Shown: positions 19,050-27,814 of the stretch, one piece after another
How positions within the stretch are numbered: position 1 is the stretch's first letter
Layout: each line of letters opens with the position of its first letter
From: BOKV01 sp041739465
Lineage (GTDB): Bacteria; Pseudomonadota; Alphaproteobacteria; Rhizobiales; Rhizobiaceae
Direction of reading: 5' to 3'
DNA: 64,000 nt
NCBI GenBank assembly: GCA_041739465.1
Contig: JBGSNX010000073.1
Span: 76,883 to 140,882 of the forward strand
Position numbers and translations under genes: made by a program
Notes under the pieces: generated by a model
Database searches by the model: none
The model's input: only the letters and a program-made list of their open reading frames with translations
Told to the model about the DNA's origin: nothing

Positions 19050-20353
19050 CCAATTTTTCCCCGCGCGAGATCGTCTCCGAGCTCGACCGCTACATCATCG
19101 GACAGAACGACGCCAAGCGCGCCGTGGCAATTGCCCTGCGCAACCGCTGGCGGCGGCAGCAACTGGAAGGCCAGATGCGCGAAGAGGTGCTGCCCAAGAA
19201 CATCCTGATGATCGGGCCGACGGGGGTTGGCAAGACCGAGATTTCGCGGCGGCTGGCACGGCTGGCCGGAGCCCCGTTCATCAAGGTTGAAGCAACCAAG
19301 TTCACCGAGGTCGGTTATGTCGGGCGCGATGTCGAGCAGATCATCCGCGATCTTGTCGAGGTTGGCATCCAGCTGGTTCGCGAACAAAAACGCGAGCAGG
19401 TGAAGGCCAAGGCACATCTGGCCGCCGAGGAACGGGTGCTGGACGCGCTCGTTGGCGCCACCGCAAGTCCGGCAACCCGCGATTCTTTCCGCAAGAAATT
19501 GCGGGCGGGCGAGATCGACGACAAGGAAATCGAGGTTGATGTCGCCGATACCGCCAACCCGATGGGCGGATTTGAGATTCCGGGCATGCCAGGCGGCAAT
19601 ATCGGCGTGCTCAATCTCAGCGACATGCTCGGAAAGGCCATGGGTCAGCGTACCAAGAAGCGCAAAACCACGGTCAAGGAATCCTATGGCCTGCTGATTG
19701 CCGATGAATCCGACAAGTTACTGGACCAGGAACAGCTCGTTTCGGAAGCGGTGCAAGCCGTCGAAAACAACGGAATCGTGTTTCTGGACGAGATCGACAA
19801 GATTGCAGTGCGAGATGGCTCGGTCGGCGGCAGTGTTTCACGCGAAGGCGTGCAGCGCGACCTTCTCCCGCTCGTTGAAGGCACCACGGTTGCCACCAAG
19901 CATGGCCCGGTGAAGACTGATCACATCCTTTTCATCGCATCGGGCGCATTTCATGTGGCCAAGCCATCGGATCTTTTGCCCGAATTGCAGGGTCGCTTGC
20001 CGATCCGGGTCGAATTGCAGGCGCTCAGCCGCGATGACATGCGGCGCATCCTCACAGAGCCTGAATGCAGCCTGATAAAGCAATATGTTTCATTGCTGGC
20101 TACGGAAGAGGTGAAGCTCGATTTTTCCGAAGATGCCATTGAGGCACTTGCCGATGTGGCGGTGGAGCTCAATGCCAGCATCGAAAACATCGGGGCGCGG
20201 CGGCTTCAGACCGTGATGGAGCGGGTTCTGGATGAAATTTCCTTCAACGCTCCGGATCGTTCCGGAACTGAAATTTCCGTCGATGCGGACTATGTGCGCA
20301 AGAATGTTGGCGATATCGCCCGCAACATCGATTTGAGCCGCTTCATCTTGTGA
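19046..20353 (+). CDS. hslU: ATP-dependent protease ATPase subunit HslU (ClpY)
   Basis: HslU is the AAA+ unfoldase that feeds substrates into HslV. The 435 aa protein has Walker A GPTGVGKTE at about 57-65, the pore motif GYVGRDVE near residue 90, an intermediate domain at about 110-235, Walker B FLDEID near 250 and the C-terminal sensor domain. The C-terminus (IDLSRFIL) is the tail that docks into HslV. It starts with an ATGA overlap on the GNAT gene. Confidence 0.98.
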   Translation: MTNFSPREIVSELDRYIIGQNDAKRAVAIALRNRWRRQQLEGQMREEVLPKNILMIGPTGVGKTEISRRLARLAGAPFIKVEATKFTEVGYVGRDVEQIIRDLVEVGIQLVREQKREQVKAKAHLAAEERVLDALVGATASPATRDSFRKKLRAGEIDDKEIEVDVADTANPMGGFEIPGMPGGNIGVLNLSDMLGKAMGQRTKKRKTTVKESYGLLIADESDKLLDQEQLVSEAVQAVENNGIVFLDEIDKIAVRDGSVGGSVSREGVQRDLLPLVEGTTVATKHGPVKTDHILFIASGAFHVAKPSDLLPELQGRLPIRVELQALSRDDMRRILTEPECSLIKQYVSLLATEEVKLDFSEDAIEALADVAVELNASIENIGARRLQTVMERVLDEISFNAPDRSGTEISVDADYVRKNVGDIARNIDLSRFIL

Positions 20354-20433
20354 GCGGCATACTGGTTTTGCCGGTATCGACTCCGGCAGGGCTTTGCGGC
20401 ACATTGGCGGCTTCATCCAACCTGTGGAAACCC

Positions 20434-21381
20434 ATGCTTTCCTTGCGCAGTCCCCGTTTTGCAGCCCTTGCCTTGATTGCAGGGATTTTGCTTGCGCCAA
20501 TTGATGCCAGTGCGCTGACGCCTGTAGAGCCGGGTAACCGCAATGCCAGCCAGCCCGGCATTCCTGCAGGATCGGTTTCGCGGACGCGGGCCACCAATGG
20601 CAGTTTTCAGGGAAAATACGAAAAAATCCGGGACCTGATTGGCCGGGACAAGAAATTGCAGCAGAAGATCAAGGTTGCGGCGGCAAAATACGGGATTGCC
20701 CCTGTTCACATCGTCGGCGCCCTGATCGGCGAGCACACCTACAATGTGGATGCACTTGATCATCTGCAGACCTATTTGGTGAAAGCAGCTTCTTATCTGG
20801 GCTCGGACCTTTCCTTCGAGCATGATGGCGAAAAAGTGCTCGATTTCGTCAAGCGGCCTGAGTTTGCCGCATGTGAAGCGCTGAGCGACAGCTATGATTT
20901 GTGGGCCTGCCGCGAAGATGTCTGGGTAGCAAGTTTTCGTGGCAAGACCAATGGCGGCAAAGCCTGGCCAAACGACCGGTTTGGCCGAGCTTTTTTCCAG
21001 CCGATCTATGCCGGCCAGACATTCGGTCTTGGGCAGCTCAACCCGCTGACAGCACTGCAGGTCAATGATCTGGTGGTGCGCACCAGTGGTTTCAAACCGC
21101 TCAATGCGGCGAAAGCACCGGAAGTCTACAAGGCGATCATGGATCCGGACACCACGCTGCATTACATGGCGGCGGTGATCCGCATTTCGATTGACGCTTA
21201 TGCCGCCATTGCAGGCTACGACATCTCGACCAATCCGGGCATTACCTCGACCTTGTACAATCTTGGCGATGTGCGCCAGCGCGCGGCAGCCCTCAAGAAG
21301 CGCAAAGGCGTTCCGGAGGAAAATTATTACGGCTGGCTGGTGAACGACAAGCTTTCCGAACTACAAGCGCTGGTCAACTGA
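20434..21381 (+). CDS. DUF1402 family exported protein
   Basis: A 315 aa protein of the DUF1402 family, found mainly in rhizobial relatives; function unknown. From the ATG at 20434 the N-terminus is a signal peptide: a basic LRSPR start, a hydrophobic ALALIAGILLAP core and a DASA-like cleavage site near 25. A GTG at 20350, overlapping the hslU stop, gives a longer product that hides the signal, so it is less likely. The segment GIAPVHIVGALIGEHTYNV and the later FGLGQLNP faintly recall lytic-transglycosylase folds (E in GEHTYN, GxxQ), but I do not assign activity. Confidence 0.78.
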   Translation: MLSLRSPRFAALALIAGILLAPIDASALTPVEPGNRNASQPGIPAGSVSRTRATNGSFQGKYEKIRDLIGRDKKLQQKIKVAAAKYGIAPVHIVGALIGEHTYNVDALDHLQTYLVKAASYLGSDLSFEHDGEKVLDFVKRPEFAACEALSDSYDLWACREDVWVASFRGKTNGGKAWPNDRFGRAFFQPIYAGQTFGLGQLNPLTALQVNDLVVRTSGFKPLNAAKAPEVYKAIMDPDTTLHYMAAVIRISIDAYAAIAGYDISTNPGITSTLYNLGDVRQRAAALKKRKGVPEENYYGWLVNDKLSELQALVN

Positions 21382-21387
21382 GCCGGC

Positions 21388-21762
21388 TCAATTTTGCCGC
21401 CGCCGTTGCGAGCGGCGTTTTACGTCAAACAGCAGCGCTTCAAGATCATCGCGGCCAAGGTGGCTGATCCGTTCGGCAACCAGATTGGCAAACTCCGTGG
21501 CTTCCGGCGAAAGGCCCGCGGTATCTACCACAATGCGCGGATGGGAAATGCGCGCCAGATCGAGAAGTTCATCGGCATCGTCCCAGATCACGTTGAAATA
21601 ACTGATGATGCGCTGGATGAAATCCCAGCTCGGCTTGCCCCGCTTGCCATTTTCCAGGGCAGACAACCACGCTGCCGACACACCAAGGGCTGCGGCCATC
21701 TGTTTCTGGTTGACGCCTTTGGTGGCGCGCAGTTCGCGCACCCTTCGCCCAAACGGCGTCAT
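21388..21762 (-). CDS. XRE-family helix-turn-helix regulator
   Basis: A 124 aa DNA-binding protein with a Cro/C1-type helix-turn-helix at about 7-62 (RELRATKGVNQKQMAAALGVSAAW spans the motif) and a C-terminal segment of unknown role ending in a basic tail RRSQRRRQ. The ATG at 21762 overlaps the stop of the Smr gene (ATGA), so it is the last gene of the timA-mltA-smr-xre row. Its target is not evident. Confidence 0.88.
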   Translation of the reverse strand: MTPFGRRVRELRATKGVNQKQMAAALGVSAAWLSALENGKRGKPSWDFIQRIISYFNVIWDDADELLDLARISHPRIVVDTAGLSPEATEFANLVAERISHLGRDDLEALLFDVKRRSQRRRQN

Positions 21763-22364
21763 TTGCCACCATCCTTGGCAGGCTTGTCTCGGCGCAGGCG
21801 AACATAAATTGCTCCCTCGCCCCCATGCTCGGCATGCGCGGTGCGGTGGCCTCCCACAAGCAGTTTGAACGGCTTTTCCTGAAACCACAGCGGAACGGCG
21901 CGCCGAAGCACACCTTCGCTGCTTCTGCCCTTGCCGGTAATGACCAGCAGAATGCGGGCACCACTGTCGCGGGACTGCCGCACAAACCGTAGCAATTCAT
22001 CGTGTGCGGCGCGTTCAGTCATTCCGTGAAGGTCAATGCGCGCATCAATTTCAAGGCGGCCCTTGCGAATGTCGCGCACGGTCTTTGCATCGATCAGCGC
22101 CTGGCCCGAATTGGCCGGCCGGGACACCGGCGGAATGTAGGGCGGCAGAAATGGCAATTTGGGCCCGGCTTGCGGAAATACCGGCGCAGTGGCCTTTTCG
22201 CGCTTTACCGGTTTTTCAGGTTCCTTCGCCGGTTCATGGTCTAGCCATGCTTGCAGTGGCTCATCGTTTGACGCTGCAGTTCCGGCCAAGGGTGTAACGC
22301 TGCGGCGGATACGGTCCCACAATTCGCGCTCTTCAACGCTGAGGCCTCGCTTTCCCCGTTTCAT
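21759..22364 (-). CDS. Smr/MutS2-type endonuclease domain protein
   Basis: A 201 aa stand-alone Smr protein. The C-terminal Smr domain shows DLHG (111-114), TGKG (143-146) and GGEGAIYVRLRR (181-192), the conserved elements of nicking nucleases of this family. The N-terminal ~90 residues are Pro/Lys-rich and poorly conserved. Small Smr proteins act on nucleic acids, including stalled ribosomes in some bacteria; the role here is not known. It lies 13 bp after mltA and is coupled to the XRE gene. Confidence 0.9.
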   Translation of the reverse strand: MKRGKRGLSVEERELWDRIRRSVTPLAGTAASNDEPLQAWLDHEPAKEPEKPVKREKATAPVFPQAGPKLPFLPPYIPPVSRPANSGQALIDAKTVRDIRKGRLEIDARIDLHGMTERAAHDELLRFVRQSRDSGARILLVITGKGRSSEGVLRRAVPLWFQEKPFKLLVGGHRTAHAEHGGEGAIYVRLRRDKPAKDGGK

Positions 22365-22377
22365 AGGATACCGGCCA

Positions 22378-23454
22378 TCAGGAATTCACACGGGTTTTTG
22401 GGCGAAGAACATAAAAGTCCGCTGCGTGGCGCACTGCACCGGCGATATCGCCCGCTGCCATGCCCGACCCGATGAAGAGATCACCCCTGCAAGGACCAAC
22501 AATCGCTGTTCCGGTATCCTGAGCCACCATCAAGCAGCGAAAGTCTTTGCCAAGCCCGGCAATTGCCTGATGGGCGACAATGAAAACCGGCGTACCGAAG
22601 GTGTGCAATTGATGATCCACGGCAAGGCTGCGCCCTGCACTGAGCGGAACCGAGGCGGCAGCAACGGGTCCCAGTGATGCATCATCCTGCGTTGTTCGTT
22701 GGAAAAAAATGAAAGACCGGTTGCGGTTCATCAATTGCCGGGCGCGGGCAGCATCAGCGTCCAGCCAAAGGCGGATAGCCTGCATGGTCACGTCTTCGCG
22801 CCGCAAATGGCCGTTCTCGATCAACCAGGCACCTATGGGCGTGAACGGATGGCCGCTTTTACCATCATAGGAAATGCGCCAGACCTCGCCATTGGTCATG
22901 TTGAGCCGGGCAGATCCTTGAATGTGAACGAAGAAGCCATCTACCGGGCTTTCAATCCATGCCAGTTCCAGACCTTTTCCCGCCAGCGCACCTGCCTCGA
23001 TGGCCGGCCGGTCGAGATATTCCTCAAAGCCGTGCGGAGTTTTTCTGGCAAACCTGAACGAAGCGTCTATCCCGGCGGGGCGGGTAAAGTCATCGATTTC
23101 GGCCAGATCGTGCGGCCTTGCGTAAAGGGGATAGCTGAACCGCGGCGTTTGCACCGGTGATGCTGAAAGTTCAGGTTCGTAGTAGGCGGTGACAAAGCCG
23201 GCGCCGCTATCAGGCACCAGTTTTTCCGGCTGGAAGTTCTCTTCAAAAAACGCTCTGGCGTTTTGCGGCGGGCACCCAAGTGCAGTTGGCGCAAGCCCCG
23301 CCAAACCGGCGGCATCGATGCCCAGCTGCTTGGTCGTGTAGGGTTTTTGCGCCATGCGAATTGCGCTTTGCCTGAAGCAGGCCAGCGCTGCGCCGTGATC
23401 GTCCCCGTTCCAGCCCGGCAGTTGCGAAAATGAACAAGGTTCGAAGCGGGCCAT
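22378..23454 (-). CDS. mltA: Murein transglycosylase A (MltA domain)
   Basis: MltA cleaves the glycan strand of peptidoglycan, leaving 1,6-anhydromuramoyl ends. The 358 aa protein begins near FEPCSFSQLPGW, the usual opening in rhizobial homologues. It has the MltA domain (TAYYEPELSAS, GHPFTPIGAWLIENG) and the C-terminal 3D domain with QDTGTAIVG and DLFIGSG, which holds the catalytic aspartate. No classical signal peptide is visible from this start; the longer frame to 23580 overlaps the TimA gene. A hairpin separates it from timA. Confidence 0.92.
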   Translation of the reverse strand: MARFEPCSFSQLPGWNGDDHGAALACFRQSAIRMAQKPYTTKQLGIDAAGLAGLAPTALGCPPQNARAFFEENFQPEKLVPDSGAGFVTAYYEPELSASPVQTPRFSYPLYARPHDLAEIDDFTRPAGIDASFRFARKTPHGFEEYLDRPAIEAGALAGKGLELAWIESPVDGFFVHIQGSARLNMTNGEVWRISYDGKSGHPFTPIGAWLIENGHLRREDVTMQAIRLWLDADAARARQLMNRNRSFIFFQRTTQDDASLGPVAAASVPLSAGRSLAVDHQLHTFGTPVFIVAHQAIAGLGKDFRCLMVAQDTGTAIVGPCRGDLFIGSGMAAGDIAGAVRHAADFYVLRPKTRVNS

Positions 23455-23473
23455 ATTTTCGCACGGTTTGAAA

Positions 23474-23493
23474 ACCGTCCCGTTTGGGACGGT
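23474..23493 (-). terminator. Hairpin between the TimA-like gene and mltA
   Basis: The perfect 8-bp inverted repeat ACCGTCCC / GGGACGGT with a 4-nt loop lies 15 bp past the TimA-like stop. On the minus strand only TTT follows, so this is a weak or partial terminator that would lower mltA expression relative to the upstream gene. Confidence 0.55.
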
Positions 23494-23507
23494 CTGGATG
23501 GCAGGTT

Positions 23508-24224
23508 TCAGGAACCCGATTCGGTGGCAACAAGTTTCCAGTTGGGATCGCGCGAGCGGGTGTCCCTTGCAAAGGTCCACACATCGGTAACTTCAGCCAC
23601 TTGCTCGGCATCGCCATCAACCACCTTGCCTTCGGCATTCATCGTTGCCGAAATGATCTGGCTTACAAAGCGCACTGTGACGTGGCTTTCGCTGCGCTGC
23701 ATTTCAGCGCCGACGAGCGTGGCAGAATCTATTCCAACAAATGTCGAGCGCACCTGCTCACCCTTTGCTTCGCGCTCGCCAATTGCGGTGGAAAAACCTT
23801 CAAAGACTTCGCGTGACAAAAGGTTGCGCAGCGCCTTGCGATCGCCATCGGCAAAGGCCGTGACAATCATTTCATAGGCCATTTTTGCGCCTTCCAGGAA
23901 AGACTTGGGTTCGAAAGTGGAATCGGCAGCGTTGAGTTCGCGCAGCGCCGTGTTCAGCTTGGTACCGGGCTTGGCGATCTCGTCGATCACGGCTTGTGCC
24001 CGCGTTATGGTATTGCCTTCCGGCTCGGCTGGCGCACCCTTGCGCGGCAGTGTGACGATGTTGTCCTTTGCTGTATTGCGGTTTGCCGGTCCTTCCGAAT
24101 TGCGCGGGTCGAATGGCGGCGGCTGATGGCCGTCGCGCTTTCCAAGGACCGAGCGCAGGCGCAACAGTATGAAAACCGTCACCGCAATCAGTATCAAAGT
24201 GGTAGGATCGTTAAATATGCTCAT
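23508..24224 (-). CDS. timA: TimA/Tim44-domain membrane-associated protein
   Basis: A 238 aa protein with an N-terminal membrane anchor (about 9-22, TLILIAVTVFILLRL), a Pro/Asn-rich linker and a C-terminal Tim44-like domain (about 95-235). Tim44-related proteins of Alphaproteobacteria, called TimA, are the bacterial relatives of the mitochondrial import-motor component; their bacterial function is not well defined. It diverges from fxsA, with secB beyond, and is followed by mltA. Confidence 0.85.
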   Translation of the reverse strand: MSIFNDPTTLILIAVTVFILLRLRSVLGKRDGHQPPPFDPRNSEGPANRNTAKDNIVTLPRKGAPAEPEGNTITRAQAVIDEIAKPGTKLNTALRELNAADSTFEPKSFLEGAKMAYEMIVTAFADGDRKALRNLLSREVFEGFSTAIGEREAKGEQVRSTFVGIDSATLVGAEMQRSESHVTVRFVSQIISATMNAEGKVVDGDAEQVAEVTDVWTFARDTRSRDPNWKLVATESGS

Positions 24225-24369
24225 GAGCTCGCCACAACTTCCATTTGTTCGGCTGATATAGTCGCTTTGGCGGGAGTTTCAAAGCGGCCATTGGACTCTT
24301 TGGCAAGCCGCATTGCAAAGTCTGACCGCAAGTGTTCATTCGAGCGACAATCCATCTGGATCTTTCACC

Positions 24370-24882
24370 ATGCGTTTTCCTGTTTTTGCACTGCTGCTGC
24401 TTTCTTGGCCAATTGCAGAAATTACGCTGTTTGCGTTTGTGGCTGGCAAGATCGGCATACTTTCGGGCCTTTTGATGCTGGTGGCCGCGATGTTGGCTGG
24501 CGGCCTGGTACTGCGGATTGCCGGAACATCCGGATTGCTGCGGATGCAGACGGCCATGGCGGCGGGCGAATCTCCCGGCAAGGAGCTTGCCAATTCCGCG
24601 CTGATTTTCGTCTCGGCAATGCTTCTCATCGTGCCCGGATTTGCAAGTGATGTCGTCGGACTTGTGCTGCTGCTGCCGTTCGTGCGCAATCTTGTATGGA
24701 AGTGGTTTGCCGCCAATTCAATCATTGTGCAGATGCCGGGCGGCTTTCCCGGCGCCCGCAGAGCTGGTTCGAGGCGCGGAGAACCGGGCGTGGTGGATCT
24801 TGATCCCGACGAATTCAGCGTGCATGAAGCCGGTGAACCCCATGACAACCAGACGAAACGGCGTTTGGACGGTCCCAGCTAA
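24370..24882 (+). CDS. fxsA: FxsA family membrane protein
   Basis: A 170 aa inner-membrane protein of the FxsA family. In E. coli, FxsA overproduction interferes with F-plasmid exclusion of phage T7; the housekeeping role is unknown. From the ATG at 24370 the sequence has hydrophobic segments at about 5-20 and 25-45 (FPVFALLLLSWPIAEI, GILSGLLMLVAAMLAGG) and a third near 72-90, with a basic, acidic-ended cytoplasmic tail. It precedes secB by 131 bp on the same strand. Confidence 0.88.
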   Translation: MRFPVFALLLLSWPIAEITLFAFVAGKIGILSGLLMLVAAMLAGGLVLRIAGTSGLLRMQTAMAAGESPGKELANSALIFVSAMLLIVPGFASDVVGLVLLLPFVRNLVWKWFAANSIIVQMPGGFPGARRAGSRRGEPGVVDLDPDEFSVHEAGEPHDNQTKRRLDGPS

Positions 24883-25013
24883 AGCGAAGATGCGCTGGCT
24901 GCTGATCTTGTTTCCAGCCAACCGGCATGCTAGCCAGCCGCATCTGCAATGGGTGGTTCCTTGTTCCGGATTTCCGGCGGCACCACGGACTTTCAATCAG
25001 GGACGGGCATTCC

Positions 25014-25517
25014 ATGGCCAAAGCTTCGACACCGAAGGAAGAGAACAGCGCAACGCAGGCACAGCCGCCAATGCTCAGCGTGCTTGCGCAGTACATCAAG
25101 GATTTCTCGTTCGAAAATCCAAATTCCCCAGGTTCGCTGCGGCCACGCGAGAATTCCCCTGAAATCAACATCAACATCAATGTAAGCGCCACCTCGATCA
25201 CCCAGAATGATTTCGAAGTGGTCCTTCACCTTGAAGCCAAGGCCGCCGAAGGCAAGTCGGGCGATGCCAAGGGTGTCGTGTTCAATGCCGAGCTGGTCTA
25301 TGCCGGCATTTTCAGGCTTCAGGGTATCGCGCAGGAATCCTTGCAGCCGGCATTGCTGATCGAATGCCCGCGCATCCTTTTCCCGTTTGCACGGCAGATC
25401 ATTGCCGATGCGACCCGAAATGGCGGCTTTCCTCCGCTAATGATCGACCCCATCGATTTCGCCCGCCTTTTCCAGTCGCGCATGGCGGAACAGGCCAAGA
25501 CTAAGATAACCAACTGA
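25014..25517 (+). CDS. secB: Protein-export chaperone SecB
   Basis: SecB holds precursor proteins unfolded and delivers them to SecA for export. The 167 aa protein has the family core VLAQYIKDFSFENPN, the alternating beta strand EININININVSA-type region and PRILFPFARQIIADATRNGGFPPLMIDPIDF, and a Met/Gln/Ala-rich C-terminus. ATG at 25014 follows CAGGGACGGG. It is convergent with dnaQ, 19 bp away. Confidence 0.97.
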   Translation: MAKASTPKEENSATQAQPPMLSVLAQYIKDFSFENPNSPGSLRPRENSPEINININVSATSITQNDFEVVLHLEAKAAEGKSGDAKGVVFNAELVYAGIFRLQGIAQESLQPALLIECPRILFPFARQIIADATRNGGFPPLMIDPIDFARLFQSRMAEQAKTKITN

Positions 25518-25536
25518 TCCTTGCCGGCTGAGGCTG

Positions 25537-26250
25537 TCAGGAATAGCGGGCCCAGATTGCTTCAGGGCCCAGCGTTTCCACGAACAGCTTGTGGCGCTCG
25601 ATTTCACCCCGCGTCAGTCTTTCGGGCAGTGGCTGCGTCCTGTTGCGCCGTCCCTCAAATGCGGTGTCAGCAGAATTGTCGCCATTTTCAGACGTGACGC
25701 TGACATTCAGATCAGCGTCCAGAATGAGCGCAGCCTGCTTGCCACCATTGAGTTCGATGTAGACTTCGGCCAGCAATTCGGCGTCGAGCAAGGCTCCATG
25801 TTTGGTGCGGTGCGAATTGTCGATGCCATAGCGTGAACACAGTGCATCCAGTGAATTCGGCCCCATCGGATGCTTGCGGCGAGCAATCTGCAGCGTGTCG
25901 ATAACCCTGTCCTGGGCAATCGGTGGAATGTTCAGCCGCGCCAACTCGGCATTGATGAAACCCATGTCAAAGCTGGCATTGTGCGCGACGAGTACCGCAT
26001 CCGTAACGAATGCCAGAAAGGCTTCGGCAATTTGCGGAAAAGTAGGTTTGTCGGCTAGGTCTGCATCGCTGATGCCGTGGACACGTTGCGCCTCTGGATG
26101 AACCGGACGGCCTTGCGTATTGATGTAGGTGTGGAAGCTTCGCCCGGTCGGAAAACCGTTCTCAAGTTCAACCGCGCCTATCTCGATAACCCGGTCGCCC
26201 TGGTCATGGCGAAGGCCGGTGGTCTCGGTATCAAATATGATCTCGCGCAT
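25537..26250 (-). CDS. dnaQ: DNA polymerase III epsilon subunit (proofreading exonuclease)
   Basis: DnaQ provides 3'-5' proofreading in the replicative polymerase. The 237 aa protein has the DEDDh motifs: ExoI FDTETTG (D7, E9), ExoII HNASFDMGF and ExoIII with HGALLDAELLAEVY. The C-terminal tail would bind the alpha subunit. ATG at 26250 is preferred to a GTG three codons upstream. It follows coaE by about 100 bp in the leftward-running group beside the origin. Confidence 0.96.
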   Translation of the reverse strand: MREIIFDTETTGLRHDQGDRVIEIGAVELENGFPTGRSFHTYINTQGRPVHPEAQRVHGISDADLADKPTFPQIAEAFLAFVTDAVLVAHNASFDMGFINAELARLNIPPIAQDRVIDTLQIARRKHPMGPNSLDALCSRYGIDNSHRTKHGALLDAELLAEVYIELNGGKQAALILDADLNVSVTSENGDNSADTAFEGRRNRTQPLPERLTRGEIERHKLFVETLGPEAIWARYS

Positions 26251-26351
26251 GGTTCCCACGTCGGGTTCAGGTTGATCTGGAAGCGATAGCGCGACACTGC
26301 ATCATTGCCGCGAGATATTGCCCACAAAATCTGGTCTTGATCACAGGTTTT

Positions 26352-26969
26352 TCAATGCGGCTTGCCGCGTTGGATTGGCTGCCACTTACCCGTGCGCACC
26401 GCTTCAACGATCTTTGCGACCTGGGCTTTGGCATTCTCGATGCCAAAATCGGTGACAACCACAAAGTCAGCGAGCTGCCGCTTTTGGGCGTCCGGGATCT
26501 GCCGGGCGCGGATCGCTGCAAACTTTTCCTCGTTCATGCCGGGCCTTGCAAGAACCCGGCGCTGCTGTTCGTCCGGTTCTGCCGTCACCACCACGATACC
26601 ATCAACCCGGTTTTCGCCACCGGTTTCAAACAGCAGCGGAATGTCCAGAACAACCAGTTTTTGGCCACTTGCGCGGGCATTTTCCAGGAAGATGCGCTCT
26701 TCTTCATGTACCAACGGGTGAATTGCCTGCTCCAGTTTGCGCATTGCCTCGGAATTGCCGATGACCTTTGCGGAAAGAAGGTTGCGATCCACCTTTCCGT
26801 CGATGACGGTGCCGGGAAACAGGGCTTCAACGACAGGGGCAGCCTTGCCTGCATAAAGCGCATGAACCGTGGCATCTGCATCGTGAACCATGATGCCAAG
26901 GGCGCGGAACATTGCTGCCGTGGTTGATTTTCCCATGCCGATTGAACCGGTAAGGCCAAGCACGATCAT
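26352..26969 (-). CDS. coaE: Dephospho-CoA kinase
   Basis: CoaE phosphorylates the 3'-hydroxyl of dephospho-CoA, completing CoA synthesis. The 205 aa P-loop kinase has GLTGSIGMGKST at 5-16, the DADATVHALY substrate segment and the HPLVHEEE and DIPLLFETG blocks. Its ATG overlaps the aroE stop (ATGA, 26966-26969), so the two are coupled. Confidence 0.97.
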   Translation of the reverse strand: MIVLGLTGSIGMGKSTTAAMFRALGIMVHDADATVHALYAGKAAPVVEALFPGTVIDGKVDRNLLSAKVIGNSEAMRKLEQAIHPLVHEEERIFLENARASGQKLVVLDIPLLFETGGENRVDGIVVVTAEPDEQQRRVLARPGMNEEKFAAIRARQIPDAQKRQLADFVVVTDFGIENAKAQVAKIVEAVRTGKWQPIQRGKPH

Positions 26970-27805
26970 TTTTGTGCTGTCCTTTTCTCGAGGATCGCAA
27001 GAAGGTGTAGGCGCAGCCCGGCATCCACTTGCGGCTTGACGCCAAACCAGCGCTCAAAACCCGGTACCGCCTGGTGCAGCAGCATGCCGAGCCCGTCAAT
27101 GGTCGCAAGGCCGCGTTCTTTTGCCTGCGCAAGAAACGGGGTTACCAGCGGAACATAGACAATGTCGGTGATGATCGCGTCGGCAGGTGCGTATTCAAGG
27201 CTGACAGGCTGATCGGCATTGCCGCCCATGCCAAGCGAGGTGGTGTTGACGATGAATTTTGCATCGACGGCGAGTTTTTCGGCCATTTCCAAAGGATATG
27301 CCGAAACCTTGCTGCCAAAGTTTCTTGCCAATTCCTGTGCTCGCGGCAGCGACCGGTTGGCAATGGCTATTTTCTCAAACCCTGCCGATATTAAGCCATG
27401 GACGATTGCACGCGCAGCGCCACCAGCGCCAAGCACCAATGCCGAGCCCGCAGAGCGCCAGTTGGAGCTGAAATCATCGAGATTTGCGCAAAATCCATAG
27501 CTATCAGTACAACTACCGCAAATTTTGCTGTTTTCGATCCACAAGGTGTTGACCGCACCAATGGCTGTGGCCTCGCCATCGAGGCTGTCGCACATGGCAA
27601 AGGCCAGTTCCTTGTGTGGAATTGTTACGTTCCCCCCGGCAAATCCTTTGTCGGCAAAGCTTTTCACGAATGCCGGGAAATCTGCCGGATCGACGGCCAG
27701 CCGCTCGTAACTTCCGTCGATGCCATAACGGCGCAGCCAGAAGCCGTGAAGATCTGGCGAGAGCGAGTGGGAAATCGGCCAGCCGGTCACAAATGCCTTT
27801 TTCAC
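26966..27805 (-). CDS. aroE: Shikimate dehydrogenase
   Basis: AroE reduces 3-dehydroshikimate to shikimate with NADPH in aromatic amino-acid synthesis. The 279 aa protein has the shikimate-binding opening PISHSLSPDLHG, catalytic K65 in NVTIPHKE, the nucleotide loop LGAGGAARAI and the NRS motif (ANRSLPRA). The start is GTG at 27805 with AGGAAG six bases upstream. It begins 9 bp after maf. Confidence 0.97.
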   Translation of the reverse strand: MKKAFVTGWPISHSLSPDLHGFWLRRYGIDGSYERLAVDPADFPAFVKSFADKGFAGGNVTIPHKELAFAMCDSLDGEATAIGAVNTLWIENSKICGSCTDSYGFCANLDDFSSNWRSAGSALVLGAGGAARAIVHGLISAGFEKIAIANRSLPRAQELARNFGSKVSAYPLEMAEKLAVDAKFIVNTTSLGMGGNADQPVSLEYAPADAIITDIVYVPLVTPFLAQAKERGLATIDGLGMLLHQAVPGFERWFGVKPQVDAGLRLHLLAILEKRTAQK

Positions 27806-27814
27806 GATTTCTTC

